Notes: generated by a model not told the origin, from the letters alone. 64,000 nucleotides of DNA from JAJPKK01 sp963824905 (GCA_963824905.1 CAWGRH010000027.1:558001-622000); one strand, 5' to 3'. Shown: positions 1 through 8,826, numbered from the stretch's first letter. Made by a program: numbers and translations.

Positions 1-55
1 CCGGCGTTGGCGGTGCACGCGCCGTGCCAGCGCCACGCAGGTGTGCGCGCGGGTG

Positions 56-535
56 CTAGTGCGCAGGCGGCGGGGTGGAGGCCGGCGTGTTGGTCGCCGG
101 GCCTTCGCCGACGATCAGCAGGACCGCCTCTTCGCCCTTGGCGCCGTCGTAATGGATCTCCTTGGCGAAGTGCGTGACCGCGCTGCCGGCGGGAACCGGG
201 GTCGTCGTGTCGGGATCGAACGGCTCGCCGGTGCCAACCCACCAGGTGCCCTTGAGCACCGTGATGAAGCGGTCGTTCGGATGCCAATGAGGCCGGCTCA
301 TGTTGCCGGGCAGCCACTTCTGCATCACCGCGTAGAGGCCGGGCTTGTCCGGATCGCCGTAGAGAACCGCAGCCTCGGCGGTTCCCGCGGCATTGCGGAC
401 CCATGGAATCTTGTCCGGAATCTTGATCGAGATGGCCTTCGGATTGAGCGGCTTTTCCGCCGCGCGGATCGCGCTCGGGCCGATCGCGGCCAGCGACAGC
501 GCGGCGGCCGCCAAAATCATCGTAACAGGCTTCAT
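56..535 (-). CDS. periplasmic cupin-domain protein
   Basis: Small exported single-domain cupin of 159 residues. A Sec signal (MKPVTMILAAAALS...) ends near residue 25. The first cupin motif is visible as H83-W-H85-P-N-D followed by a GTWWVGTG strand, and a second motif as P115...H122, so a metal-binding beta-barrel is likely. The substrate is not evident. I placed the start at 535 because GGAGG lies just upstream of ATG; a longer in-frame reading to 568 would put the signal peptide internal. It is followed on the same strand, about 210 bases away, by the cytochrome/propeller gene. The cupin fold is fairly certain, the function unknown. Confidence 0.85.
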   Translation of the reverse strand: MKPVTMILAAAALSLAAIGPSAIRAAEKPLNPKAISIKIPDKIPWVRNAAGTAEAAVLYGDPDKPGLYAVMQKWLPGNMSRPHWHPNDRFITVLKGTWWVGTGEPFDPDTTTPVPAGSAVTHFAKEIHYDGAKGEEAVLLIVGEGPATNTPASTPPPAH

Positions 536-584
536 GAACTCCTCCGGGGGGCCGGCCTGATCACCCAAGTTTGTTGCACGGAAG

Positions 585-610
585 TCCGATCGTTCACCTC
601 CGATCGTTCA
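585..610. repeat. 12-base direct repeat upstream of the cupin gene
   Basis: TCCGATCGTTCA occurs at 585-596 and again at 599-610, 14 bases apart, about 50-75 bases upstream of the cupin start. The position would suit a regulator binding site, but no known operator is recognised. Confidence 0.4.
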
Positions 611-701
611 ACTCCGACAGGCCGTGCGCGCATCGTCCCGCAACGCAACACCGCTGGCAAGTCGGCAAACCCGCGCGCCCATGCAGGTGCCGCAAGCGAG
701 A

Positions 702-724
702 ACGGCGCCCCAGAGGGGCGCCGT
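702..724 (-). terminator. hairpin after the cytochrome/propeller gene
   Basis: A perfect 10-bp stem (ACGGCGCCCC / GGGGCGCCGT) with a 3-base loop lies just past the stop codon at 749 of the minus-strand gene. No U-run follows, so it may be a weak terminator or only an RNA-stabilising hairpin. Confidence 0.5.
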
Positions 725-748
725 CGATCGGCTTTCACGCTTCGCGAA

Positions 749-2911
749 TCACCTCGCCAGCGGGTCCGGGCGCATCTGGAAATGCACCACCTTCGGCGAA
801 TTCACCTTGCCGCCTTCGAGGTGGAACGGGGTTCGGTTGCCGGTGTTCGACCACACGCCCCTGCCCTTCCAGCCGGCATTGGCATCGTCGATGCGGCCGT
901 CGAGGCCCTTCGCCCAGAAGCCCTGCGGGTAGGGAACGACCATGTTGATCAGCTTCCCGTCCTTGAGCGCGATCAGCGAGTTGTTCTGATTGCCGGTGGC
1001 GATCGGAACGTCCTTGCCGAGCCCGAGCGTGTCGTGCTGGTCGACCCAGGCGTAGTAGGGCGTCTCGCCGCTGCCGGCGTCGGCGACGCCGCCGAGCTGC
1101 GGTCCCGGCAGCGGGTAAAGCGTCCAGCCTTCCGCACACTGCTTGCCGGTGGCGTTCGGGCCGTTGAGCGGGCCTTTGCACTTGCGGCGGTCGAACGAGC
1201 CGAGATGTCCGCTGGCCAGCGCCGACCACATGACGCCCTGGCTGTCGATGTCACCGCCGCGCGGCGAGTAGCCGGGCAGCGGCACCTCGTAGATTTCCGA
1301 AAGCGCGGTTTCTGACGGATTCGGGCCCGGGTCGACGCGCACCACCGAGCCGGGATAACCGGTCACGGTGCCCCAGATCGAGCCGTCTGCGGGGCTCGGC
1401 GCGATCGAATAGAAGCCGACGCGGATGCGCTTGTCCTTGGCCGGATCGACTGGCTGGTTGGGCTCGACATAGTCGTCGCGCTTGCCGTTGCCGTTGGTGT
1501 CGACCACGAACGGGGTCCAGCCCTGCGACTTCATCTCGTCGCCGGTCTCCTCGAGCATCTTGGTGTTGACCCAGCCGAGCACGGCGGCGCCGATGCCGCC
1601 CGAGCTCGCCCACAAGGTGCGGTTGGCGTCGAAGCCGAACTGCACATGGTGGGTCGGGAAGCACGTGCTCACCAGCGTGAAGTCCTTGGTCGCGGGGTCG
1701 AGCATGATGACGTGGCGGTTCGACGCCGGGATCGGGAAGACCTTCGCCGACGGATGGTCGGAGCCGGCCTTGCAAATGTCCGGATTGGCCGCCGCGCGCA
1801 CGCGCGCGGCGTACCATACCCGCCCTTTCTCATCGAGCATCAGGCTGTGCGGAATGGTCTGGGCATTCCACAGCTTCTCCTCGCCCCACCACACCGACGG
1901 CGCCATCTGGACGGCGTTGATCGCGGACGGCGTCTTGGGATCGCGGACCGGGAGCTTCACCGTCGACGCGACGCTCTTCATGGGATCGAAGATCGGCACG
2001 AAATCGGTGCTGTTCTCGGTCGCGCCATAGAGCGAGCCGTAGGCGTTGACGGTCGGATTGCGCTTGTCGGTGGCGACCTCGTCATGGAGATAGGCCTTCG
2101 GGTTAGCCCAGTCCCACACCGTGATCACGACGTTGCGCTCGAGGCCTTGTGGCCGCGGCGGCTGCGAGGCCGGCAGCTGGCCGCCGGCGATCCCGTCGGT
2201 CCAGTCGGCGAGCATCTTGGCGCCGCGGAAGGTGCCGAACCGCTCGATCGTCTCGACCATGTCCTTGCTGGCCTGACCGGACTGGATGCGGCGAAGCCAG
2301 GCATCCTCGCTCGTTTTAAAGTCGCCGAGCGCCGGCGACAGCGTGCGGGTCGCCTTGGTGCCGATGGCATGGCAGTGGAAGCAGCCGTCGGTCTTGAACT
2401 CGCGCAGGAACTGGGTCTGCGACTTGATGTTCGGGTTGATGCCGTTGCCGTCATTGCCGGTGCCCGGGAATTCGGTCTTGCCCGGAATCTTGATGAGCGA
2501 CAGCCAGTAGACCGGCGGATAGTACTCCGCCGCGGCGGCCTCGTTAGGCGCCTTCACTGCGGTGATGTTGACGATCTTTCCGGGCGTCGTGGCGGCCTTC
2601 GCGGAGTCGACGAGACCGTAGCCGCGGACCCACACCGTGTAGTTCGCCTTCGGCAGGTCGGGCATCACGTAGCGGCCCTGATCGTCGGTGACCACGATCT
2701 TGACCATCTTGGTCGGGAGATCGGCGGTCTCCGCGATCACCCACACGCCGGCCTCAGGACCGTTCGGACCGGTGACGACGCCGCCGATGTCGGTATCGCC
2801 GATGCTGACCGGCGCGTTCTGCTGCGCCCGGACCGGCGTCGACGCGCCGACCACGAGCACGGCGAAGGTGATCGCCGCCGCGCCGGAATACAAAGTCCGC
2901 CTGATGCTCAT
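749..2911 (-). CDS. exported carboxypeptidase-regulatory-like / cytochrome c / beta-propeller fusion protein
   Basis: Protein of 720 residues with a Sec signal ending near residue 30 (...STPVRAQ). Residues about 38-115 look like a carboxypeptidase regulatory-like (CNA-B type) domain with the typical ...TDDQGRYVMPDLPKANYTV... strands. A single c-type heme site, C177-F-H-C-H, follows. The rest (about 220-720) resembles the NHL/Vgb-lyase type of propeller, with repeated W/G-rich blades and calcium-like stretches such as DTNGNGKRDD. It should be periplasmic and redox active. The substrate cannot be named. The neighbouring cupin (downstream, same strand) may work with it. Domain calls are by eye; the heme motif is certain. 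Confidence 0.8.
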   Translation of the reverse strand: MSIRRTLYSGAAAITFAVLVVGASTPVRAQQNAPVSIGDTDIGGVVTGPNGPEAGVWVIAETADLPTKMVKIVVTDDQGRYVMPDLPKANYTVWVRGYGLVDSAKAATTPGKIVNITAVKAPNEAAAAEYYPPVYWLSLIKIPGKTEFPGTGNDGNGINPNIKSQTQFLREFKTDGCFHCHAIGTKATRTLSPALGDFKTSEDAWLRRIQSGQASKDMVETIERFGTFRGAKMLADWTDGIAGGQLPASQPPRPQGLERNVVITVWDWANPKAYLHDEVATDKRNPTVNAYGSLYGATENSTDFVPIFDPMKSVASTVKLPVRDPKTPSAINAVQMAPSVWWGEEKLWNAQTIPHSLMLDEKGRVWYAARVRAAANPDICKAGSDHPSAKVFPIPASNRHVIMLDPATKDFTLVSTCFPTHHVQFGFDANRTLWASSGGIGAAVLGWVNTKMLEETGDEMKSQGWTPFVVDTNGNGKRDDYVEPNQPVDPAKDKRIRVGFYSIAPSPADGSIWGTVTGYPGSVVRVDPGPNPSETALSEIYEVPLPGYSPRGGDIDSQGVMWSALASGHLGSFDRRKCKGPLNGPNATGKQCAEGWTLYPLPGPQLGGVADAGSGETPYYAWVDQHDTLGLGKDVPIATGNQNNSLIALKDGKLINMVVPYPQGFWAKGLDGRIDDANAGWKGRGVWSNTGNRTPFHLEGGKVNSPKVVHFQMRPDPLAR

Positions 2912-3091
2912 CTCGATGTTCCTCCACTGTCTTCGTTTGATTAGCGGGTGCTACGACCGGTCTCGGTGCGTGCACCCTTTTTTGTGAGTGTTGCCGCAAA
3001 TTTCTTGTTGCAAGTTTTCTTGGGCGCCGATGCGCCTGCACCTGTCGTCTATTTATTACTGCGGCCTGTTTACTTCGGCGCCGCGCCCCCG

Positions 3092-3862
3092 TCACCTTGC
3101 AAAGTTGCCCAATTGCGCATTCTTGGGAAAACGATTGGCGGCAATCTCGGCGATCAGCTTGTTGAGGATGGCTTGCCCGAAGGACTCGAAGTTCTCGGCC
3201 ACCAGCACGAAGGAGCCGGGTCCGCCGGTCACGTTGTTGCGGTAATAATTGTCCAGCCCTCCCGGCGGGTTGGTGTGATCGGCATTCCACGACATCGGGC
3301 GCTCGCTCAAAATGACGAGGCCGTTGATGGTGACCCCCTGCTTGAGCGCCTCGTCGCGGGCGTCGGTGACGTCGCGACCGGCATTGTTGGTGCCGTCGCC
3401 GGAGACGTCGATGGTGTGCCGGTTGGAGCGGAACGGCGCACGCGCGAGCTGCGCCATCGCGAAGTCGATGCCGCCGCTGATCGAGGTGCGGTCGGCGAAG
3501 GCGCGCGGCGCCTCGATGACCTGTGCGGAGAAATCCTTGGCCGACGCCTCGTCGTGGATGATGGTCCAGTCGATGACGACCTTCTGCGCGCCGACGCCCG
3601 ACCATTCGACGAATGACACCGCGATCTTGCCCAGCGCACCGGAGCGGATCGCCTGGATGACGCGCGGATTCATGATGGCTGCGGCGTAACCGTCGCGCTG
3701 CAGCTTGAATTTCGGCGCGTCGATGCTGCGCGATACGTCGGAGGACAGCACCAGGAGAATATCGACCTCCTCGGCAGCCCGCGCTGCCGTCGCGCCGAGG
3801 ACACCGGCTCCAGTCGTGACGGCGAAAGCGAGGGCCAAAGCCCGGCGGGTCAGTTCCTTCAT
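3092..3862 (-). CDS. DUF1194 (VWA-like) exported protein
   Basis: Protein of 256 residues. A signal peptide (MKELTRRALALAFAVTT...ARAAEE) precedes a von Willebrand A-like domain of the DUF1194 family. The chain begins VDILLVLSSDVSRSID, a MIDAS-like DxSxS variant (here S-D-V-S-R-S), and continues with SFVEWSG, TSISGGIDFA and HTIDVSGDGTNN, which are hallmarks of the family. The start at 3862 is set by GGAGG six bases upstream. Members are thought to be periplasmic metal-dependent adhesion or chaperone-type domains, but no substrate is established. It lies in tandem upstream of the cytochrome/propeller gene with about 180 bases between. Confidence 0.85.
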   Translation of the reverse strand: MKELTRRALALAFAVTTGAGVLGATAARAAEEVDILLVLSSDVSRSIDAPKFKLQRDGYAAAIMNPRVIQAIRSGALGKIAVSFVEWSGVGAQKVVIDWTIIHDEASAKDFSAQVIEAPRAFADRTSISGGIDFAMAQLARAPFRSNRHTIDVSGDGTNNAGRDVTDARDEALKQGVTINGLVILSERPMSWNADHTNPPGGLDNYYRNNVTGGPGSFVLVAENFESFGQAILNKLIAEIAANRFPKNAQLGNFAR

Positions 3863-3939
3863 GCTGCACCTCCGCACCTGCACCCGTAACACCGGGCACA
3901 TTTCCTCAAGCTTAGCTCATTTCTACGGGGTTGCTAATA

Positions 3940-6900
3940 TTATCGCGTGCCATCCACGGAACGCGCCGTGACGTCGTCGAGCACCGACGGCCGCGCGGGC
4001 GATTGCTCCGGCGACGCCAGGAAAACGAGCTCGAACAGCGAGCCCTGATGTGGCTTGCTGGTGATCGTGAACAGGGCACGATTGGCCTCGGCGAGCGCGC
4101 TCACGAGTGCGAGACCGGCGCCGCGGGCGCTCCCTTCCCAGGTGCTGGCGTCCCGCGGATCGGGGGGACGACGCGAGCGGCTGTTGAGCGCCGCCTCGAT
4201 CGCCTTTTCGTTCAAACCTTCGCCGCTGTCGCGGATGCGCAGAACCGTGTCCCCGGCCGGCGAGCGCCCGGTCGAAACGATCACCTGGCCTCCTGCTGGG
4301 GTGGTCTGGAGCGCGTGGCTGAGCAGGTTGAGCACCATCGATTTGACCCCGGCGGCGTCGGCCAGGATCGGGGACAGACCGCTCGACAGGGCGGTGCGAA
4401 TGACGACGCGCGCCGTGCTCGCCGCATCCTGCTGTCCGGCGACGCAAACATTCACGACCTCGTTGAGGCTGACGCGGACCGGCGACAGGCCAGCGGTGCC
4501 CGTCATGACTTCGGCGAGCTCCGTCGCCTCGACGAGACGCGACATCACTTCCGCGCCGGACTTCTTGATGTCCCTGATGTATTCGCGGTAGCGCGCGGAA
4601 CCGATCGGCCCGAATGCCTCCTCCAGCATGATGTCGCAGAAGCCGACGATGGCGGTGATCGGGGCGCGCGCTTCGTGGCACAGCCGTCCGAGTGCCGCGG
4701 CGACGTCAAACGGGGCCGCCGCGGGCGCGGGCGCGTCACGCTCTATCGGCCTCGCCGCCGATGCGTCGCGGAGCACGACGCTCATTTGTTCGGCGGCTGC
4801 CCCCGGACCGACGGGGGCGCGGAGAGGGGCGATGGTCACCGTCATCGGCCGCAATTCGCCCGTGCCTCCCAGCACCATGCGCACGGCGCTCACGGTCCCA
4901 CCGCGGGCGACCGCGGCAAGTTGCGCCGCGGCTCCGGCGCGGGCATCCGGCGCGAACAGGATTTCGAACGACGCCCCGACGAGCGTGCGGCCGCCACGGC
5001 CGAGGAACATCTTGCCGCCACCGTGGACGGACAGGATCGCGCCGGCGCGATCGACCACGAGGACCGCATCCTCGACCCGGTCGAGCAGAGCTTCGAGCTC
5101 TTGGGCGAGCGCCTTGGCTTGCCCCGCGTCGCCTTCGACAGAACGGATCCGCTCATCCGCCGCACTCCTGAAGAGCAGTGTCGCGAACGCGGACTGACCC
5201 TCCCAATGGATCGCGAACAGCCTCGCTTCGACGGGTATCCGTTCCCCGCCGCGTGCGGCAAGCGCGAGGCGTCGTCCGTCCCCGGCGGACGGAGCAAGCG
5301 CACCCACTCCGGCATCGGGGAACAGAGCCTCCAGCCCCCCTGCTGCGCGCAATGCCGCGAGATCGGCATAGCCGGTCCAGGCGAAAGCCGTCCGGTTGAC
5401 GAACAACAGCTCTTCATAACGGTACACGAGGATTCCGGCCGGCATCCGATCGAGCAGCGCCGGGTCGTCCGCGGCGAGCACCGCATCATCGCCATCGCCG
5501 GCCGGCGCGCCGCGCGCCGGAGCCTGCACCGCCGGCGCCAACCGCCCGCTCGACGCCGTGCCCGCGAGGCCGGGCGGCGAAGCCGGCGCTTCTATTGCCG
5601 GCTCCATTGGGGCCGGCTCGCTGAGCGCCAACTCTGTCGATGCCGGCGCACGCAACGCCGACGATACCTGTGCCGAAATTCCGACTGTGCGCTCCGTGGG
5701 TGCCGGCCCGGAAGGCCCTGTCACAAGCCCGGCGACCGCGTCGGCGGACTCGGTGGGTGCGAGATCGGCAGCCTGCAGGCGGACGGTCAACTGCCGGGCG
5801 AGCTCATGGAAAGCACCGTGCTCCCCCGACCCGAGCGCCGCCGGCTCTGCTTCGAGGGCGCGCACTTCGGCAAACGGCCCGGCACCAGGGAAGCGCACCA
5901 CGTTGGGGGCGATCAGCGATGCCGCGGCGGCGATCTCCTTTGCGCCGACGTCCTTCGGCGCGGCTTCGGGTTGATCGGTCGGAGGTGCTTTCGCGGTCAG
6001 GGCCGATCGCCGGCGCACCGCCAGCCGTTCGAGTAGGGAAACGTCCCGGCACACGCCGAACCCGCGATATCCCCGAAAGTCGCGGTTCCGGTCGAAGGTA
6101 GGCAGGCCCGATAGCTCGGCATCGATCCGCTCGCCATCGCCCTCGGCCGGCCATGACACCGCGATGTTGCTCCAGGTCTCACGCGAGGCGACGGCGCGGG
6201 CGACGCGCTCTTCGGGATCGATGGCGAACTCCGCGTTGAGCCCGGACCACGTGCGGCCCGAAATATCTTGCGCCGCGCTGCCGAGCAACGCGGCGAATTC
6301 CTCCGAATCGAGGAAGAACCGGCCCCCCGCATCCATCTGCCAGACGAACCGCAGGGGGTGGCGCCGCTGCTCCGGACCAGCCTTCGGCTCGGGCGCGGGC
6401 GACTCGGCCGGTTCGACGTGAGTAGGTTCGACGTGAGTAGGTTCGACGTGGGTCGGTTCGACGTGGGTCGGCTCGACGTGGGTCGGCTCAACGTGGGTCG
6501 GTTCAACGTGGGCGGTTTCGAGGGGGGACGTTTCGGTTTCGCCCGTTTCGGCGGCGACCGGATCGGAGAAACGGGCGAGCAGCACGGTGCTCGTCCCCCG
6601 GCCGATCCGCTGGAGGACCACCGGGCCGACGTGCGATGTTCCCCGTGCGCCGCCGGTCGCGAGAGCGGCCGTTGCAAGCACGGTGGCGTCGATCGCGCCG
6701 AGCCCCGCCGCCCCGGCAAGCCGCTGATCGGCCGCGGGAGTCGCGAACAGCCTCGTGCCGTTCGGGGAGAACGCCGCGACAGGATCGCCTTCCGCGAAAC
6801 CGAGAAGGCGGACCCGCTCGGCGAGCGGCAGCTCCGCGCCGACCGGCTCGGTTGCGACGACGAGGACACAAGGCGTGCCTGCGAACTCGAAGCGCGCGCA

Positions 6901-7272
6901 GGAGCAGGTGAGCGAGGTCCAGGCGGCTCCGGCAAAGCCCCGCAGCCGAAACAGCCGCGCGCCGCCCTCCTCGGGAAGGCTTTCGGCGAGCCGCTCGATG
7001 TGCCCGCGCATCGGGTCGCCGACGGCGAACCGGCGCTCGAGGAGTGCTTGCGGGCTCGCCGCGCCGAGCGCCGCACTTCCCGCCGGATTGGCCCATACCA
7101 GCCGCGAACCGTCCGCGGTCCACAGCCACACCGCCATCGCGCTTATGGCGTGGGCTGCGAGACGGGGATCGCCAAGATCGACCGATGCGGAGATCGTCTC
7201 GTCCATGATCGTGTCGTCCATGATCGCGTCATCCATGATCGTGTCGTCCATGGAGGCCCAATCGTCGCGCAC
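3940..7272 (-). CDS. PdhS-like cytoplasmic PAS-domain histidine kinase (degenerate N-box)
   Basis: Soluble protein of up to 1110 residues with no membrane segment or signal peptide. Several PAS-like regions are followed by HisKA (about 855-925) and HATPase (about 965-1085) domains. The phospho-acceptor is H866 in CHEARAPITAIVGF, and the following ML EE-FGPIG...YREYIRDI stretch is typical of the DivJ/PleC/PdhS family that controls DivK and the cell cycle in alphaproteobacteria. The ATP lid reads DSGEG and GAGLAL, but the N-box reads NLLSHAL, with His986 where the magnesium-binding Asn is expected. Two 15-base tandem repeats lie inside the gene. The start is uncertain: GTG at 7272, or one of four ATGs at 7251, 7236, 7221 and 7206, none with a clear ribosome site. 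Confidence 0.8.
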   Translation of the reverse strand: MRDDWASMDDTIMDDAIMDDTIMDETISASVDLGDPRLAAHAISAMAVWLWTADGSRLVWANPAGSAALGAASPQALLERRFAVGDPMRGHIERLAESLPEEGGARLFRLRGFAGAAWTSLTCSCARFEFAGTPCVLVVATEPVGAELPLAERVRLLGFAEGDPVAAFSPNGTRLFATPAADQRLAGAAGLGAIDATVLATAALATGGARGTSHVGPVVLQRIGRGTSTVLLARFSDPVAAETGETETSPLETAHVEPTHVEPTHVEPTHVEPTHVEPTHVEPTHVEPAESPAPEPKAGPEQRRHPLRFVWQMDAGGRFFLDSEEFAALLGSAAQDISGRTWSGLNAEFAIDPEERVARAVASRETWSNIAVSWPAEGDGERIDAELSGLPTFDRNRDFRGYRGFGVCRDVSLLERLAVRRRSALTAKAPPTDQPEAAPKDVGAKEIAAAASLIAPNVVRFPGAGPFAEVRALEAEPAALGSGEHGAFHELARQLTVRLQAADLAPTESADAVAGLVTGPSGPAPTERTVGISAQVSSALRAPASTELALSEPAPMEPAIEAPASPPGLAGTASSGRLAPAVQAPARGAPAGDGDDAVLAADDPALLDRMPAGILVYRYEELLFVNRTAFAWTGYADLAALRAAGGLEALFPDAGVGALAPSAGDGRRLALAARGGERIPVEARLFAIHWEGQSAFATLLFRSAADERIRSVEGDAGQAKALAQELEALLDRVEDAVLVVDRAGAILSVHGGGKMFLGRGGRTLVGASFEILFAPDARAGAAAQLAAVARGGTVSAVRMVLGGTGELRPMTVTIAPLRAPVGPGAAAEQMSVVLRDASAARPIERDAPAPAAAPFDVAAALGRLCHEARAPITAIVGFCDIMLEEAFGPIGSARYREYIRDIKKSGAEVMSRLVEATELAEVMTGTAGLSPVRVSLNEVVNVCVAGQQDAASTARVVIRTALSSGLSPILADAAGVKSMVLNLLSHALQTTPAGGQVIVSTGRSPAGDTVLRIRDSGEGLNEKAIEAALNSRSRRPPDPRDASTWEGSARGAGLALVSALAEANRALFTITSKPHQGSLFELVFLASPEQSPARPSVLDDVTARSVDGTR
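6410..6513 (-). repeat. 15-base tandem repeat encoding (T/A)HVEP x7
   Basis: Seven head-to-tail 15-base units with a few base differences encode AHVEP and then six THVEP in a row in the kinase linker. The unit is a multiple of three, so copy-number change would preserve frame. The variation between units suggests the array is not brand-new. Confidence 0.9.
7192..7251 (-). repeat. 15-base tandem repeat encoding MDxxI x4 at the kinase N-terminus
   Basis: Four 15-base units each begin with an in-frame ATG (ATGGACGACACGATC type), so every unit supplies a possible start codon at 7251, 7236, 7221 and 7206. This makes the true N-terminus hard to fix. Confidence 0.85.
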
Positions 7273-7531
7273 GAGCAGAAAGGCGCAATTTACTGCAATT
7301 GTTAATAATGCCGGAGTGGCCCTCCGTCCACGCCGGCGGGGAAATCATCCCCGCTTACCTCCTGCTAACCTTAACAGCAGATGTGCTGTCCGCGGCGTGA
7401 CGTGAGGTGGCGCCCGAGCGGGGCGCAATCATTTGCTCGCAGAAGTAAAACCAAGGTAGCATTTTGCCGTCCGCAGTGCCGCAATGCCGTTGCAAATCTC
7501 GGCTATACGTCGTTCCGAAAAGGTGGCCGCC

Positions 7532-7921
7532 ATGAACAACGCCAAGGATGGAATCCCCCACTTCGAAGTTCCCCCCGAGCTGCGCGCCATGTCCGAAAAG
7601 AGCATGGAGCAGGCGCGCGTGGCGTTCAACACGTTCATGACCTCGGCACAGCAGGCGCTTTCCCACTTCGAGGGACAAGCGAAGGTGATGCAGGCGAGCG
7701 CCAAGGACGTGAGCGAGAAGGCGATGAGCTTCGCCGAGCGCAACGTCGCCAACGCCTTCGCCTTCGCCGACCGCCTAGTCCACGCCAAGGACGTCCAGCA
7801 GGTGATGGCGCTTCAGACCGAATTCATCCAGGCGCAGATGAGGGAGCTTGGGGAACAGGCAAAGGAGCTGGGCGAAGCGGCAGCCAAGCTCGCCATGAAG
7901 TCGGTGCCGCCGAAGTCTTGA
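7532..7921 (+). CDS. phasin family protein
   Basis: Protein of 129 residues, almost entirely amphipathic helix (EKSMEQARVAFNTFMTSAQQAL...AKDVSEKAMSFAERN...). This matches the phasin_2 family, small proteins coating polyhydroxyalkanoate granules. The start at 7532 follows AGGTGG; an in-frame extension to 7484 adds 16 residues without family character. It is the first of two phasin genes on the same strand. TGC-rich DNA just upstream (about 7462-7495) could be a binding region for the polyhydroxyalkanoate regulator PhaR, but no clean palindrome is seen there. Confidence 0.88.
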   Translation: MNNAKDGIPHFEVPPELRAMSEKSMEQARVAFNTFMTSAQQALSHFEGQAKVMQASAKDVSEKAMSFAERNVANAFAFADRLVHAKDVQQVMALQTEFIQAQMRELGEQAKELGEAAAKLAMKSVPPKS

Positions 7922-7994
7922 TCGAGAGGGGTTAGGGGTGGGTCGCTCCGTCGTGAATTGCGCGGCGGGGAGCGGGTGCGCTTGGCAAAAATGC

Positions 7995-8023
7995 TGCACT
8001 GCAAAAATTTATATTGCAGTGCA
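7995..8023. promoter_or_regulatory. candidate PhaR-type operator, perfect 10-bp inverted repeat
   Basis: TGCACTGCAA at 7995-8004 is repeated in reverse complement at 8014-8023 across a 9-base AT-rich centre. Each arm carries the CTGC/GCAG core reported for PhaR sites of Paracoccus and Rhodobacter phasin genes. The right arm overlaps the candidate -35 hexamer of the second phasin promoter, as expected for repression when no polymer is present. Confidence 0.65.
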
Positions 8024-8041
8024 TTATTCTCTCCCTATATA
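8014..8041 (+). promoter_or_regulatory. candidate promoter of the second phasin gene
   Basis: TTGCAG (8014-8019) and TATATA (8036-8041) are 16 bases apart, a sound sigma-70 type arrangement. Transcription would begin near 8048, leaving a leader of roughly 110 bases before the start codon at 8160. Confidence 0.55.
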
Positions 8042-8159
8042 AGGGCCAGAACTCGCGGAGCCGGCATCCACCGGTTCCAAAGAAGCGTTTTCGAGCGCCG
8101 GGATCGCCCGCGGCGGAGCCTCCGGCGTGCGTCGAATAATCCGCCAATGAGGTCGTCCC

Positions 8160-8594
8160 ATGCAAGAAACCAATCCCATGCAAGGCTTTGAAGGCACTGC
8201 AAAAGAGGCCACTACGGCGTTCCGCGAAATGGCCGAGAAGGGCATCGTCCAGGCCAAGGAAAACTATGCCAAGATGAAGACCGCCGCCGAAGAGGCGACC
8301 GGAATCCTCGAGCACACCTATGCCAACGCCTCCAAGGGCGCGGCCGATTACGGGCTCAAGGTGATCGAAGCCGCTCGCGCCAACAGCAATGCGGCGTTCG
8401 ACTACGCGACCGAGCTGCTCGGCGCGCGCACGCTCGCCCAGATGGTCGAGATTTCGACCGCCCATACCCGCAAGCAGATCGAGTCGATCAGCGAGCAGGC
8501 CCGCGAGCTCTCGACTCTCGCCCAGAAGGTCGCCACCACGACCGCCGAGCCCCTTAAGGAAGGCTTCACGAACCTCGCCAAGAAGGCGGCCTGA
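8160..8594 (+). CDS. phasin family protein
   Basis: Protein of 144 residues and a second phasin, helical and Ala/Glu/Lys rich (KEATTAFREMAEKGIVQAKENYAKMKTAAEEAT...), ending in a lysine/alanine tail (LAKKAA). It would bind the surface of polyhydroxyalkanoate granules and influence their size and number. ATG at 8160 is preceded by TGAGG. It has its own candidate promoter and operator upstream, so it is probably transcribed separately from the first phasin, and two strong hairpins follow its stop codon. It belongs to the same broad family as the preceding gene but is not a recent duplicate by sequence. Confidence 0.88.
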   Translation: MQETNPMQGFEGTAKEATTAFREMAEKGIVQAKENYAKMKTAAEEATGILEHTYANASKGAADYGLKVIEAARANSNAAFDYATELLGARTLAQMVEISTAHTRKQIESISEQARELSTLAQKVATTTAEPLKEGFTNLAKKAA

Positions 8595-8619
8595 GCCAAG
8601 CCTTCTCGTACGCGCATGT

Positions 8620-8675
8620 GGCGCGCCGACTTTCGGCGCGCCGTCATCCCGGCCCGGACCCGTCCGGGCCTTTTT
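8620..8675 (+). terminator. two hairpins after the second phasin gene
   Basis: A 10-bp stem (GGCGCGCCGA, loop, TCGGCGCGCC; 8620-8642) is followed by an 8-bp stem GGCCCGGA-CCCG-TCCGGGCC (8651-8670) and TTTTT at 8671-8675. The second is a textbook rho-independent terminator. Confidence 0.85.
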
Positions 8676-8826
8676 CGTGCGGTGTGGGACGCCCCTCCCC
8701 GGCCTCGCCGCCGCCCCGACACCCGGAGTTTTTCGCCGGTCGCATCGGCGCTGGTTCGAAGCGCCGGTGTATTGGAAGCGCCCTTGCCAAAAACCGGCCT
8801 TGCCCATAGGTTCGCGGCGCTCGCGT

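Noticed and set aside
3931..6036. Plus-strand frame of 701 codons opposite the histidine kinase
   Set aside because: Arg/Gly-rich composition, no domains and no ribosome site; typical antisense shadow of a GC-rich gene.
6410..6513. Short regular repeats that might suggest a CRISPR array
   Set aside because: Units are directly adjacent with no spacers and encode THVEP in frame inside a gene.
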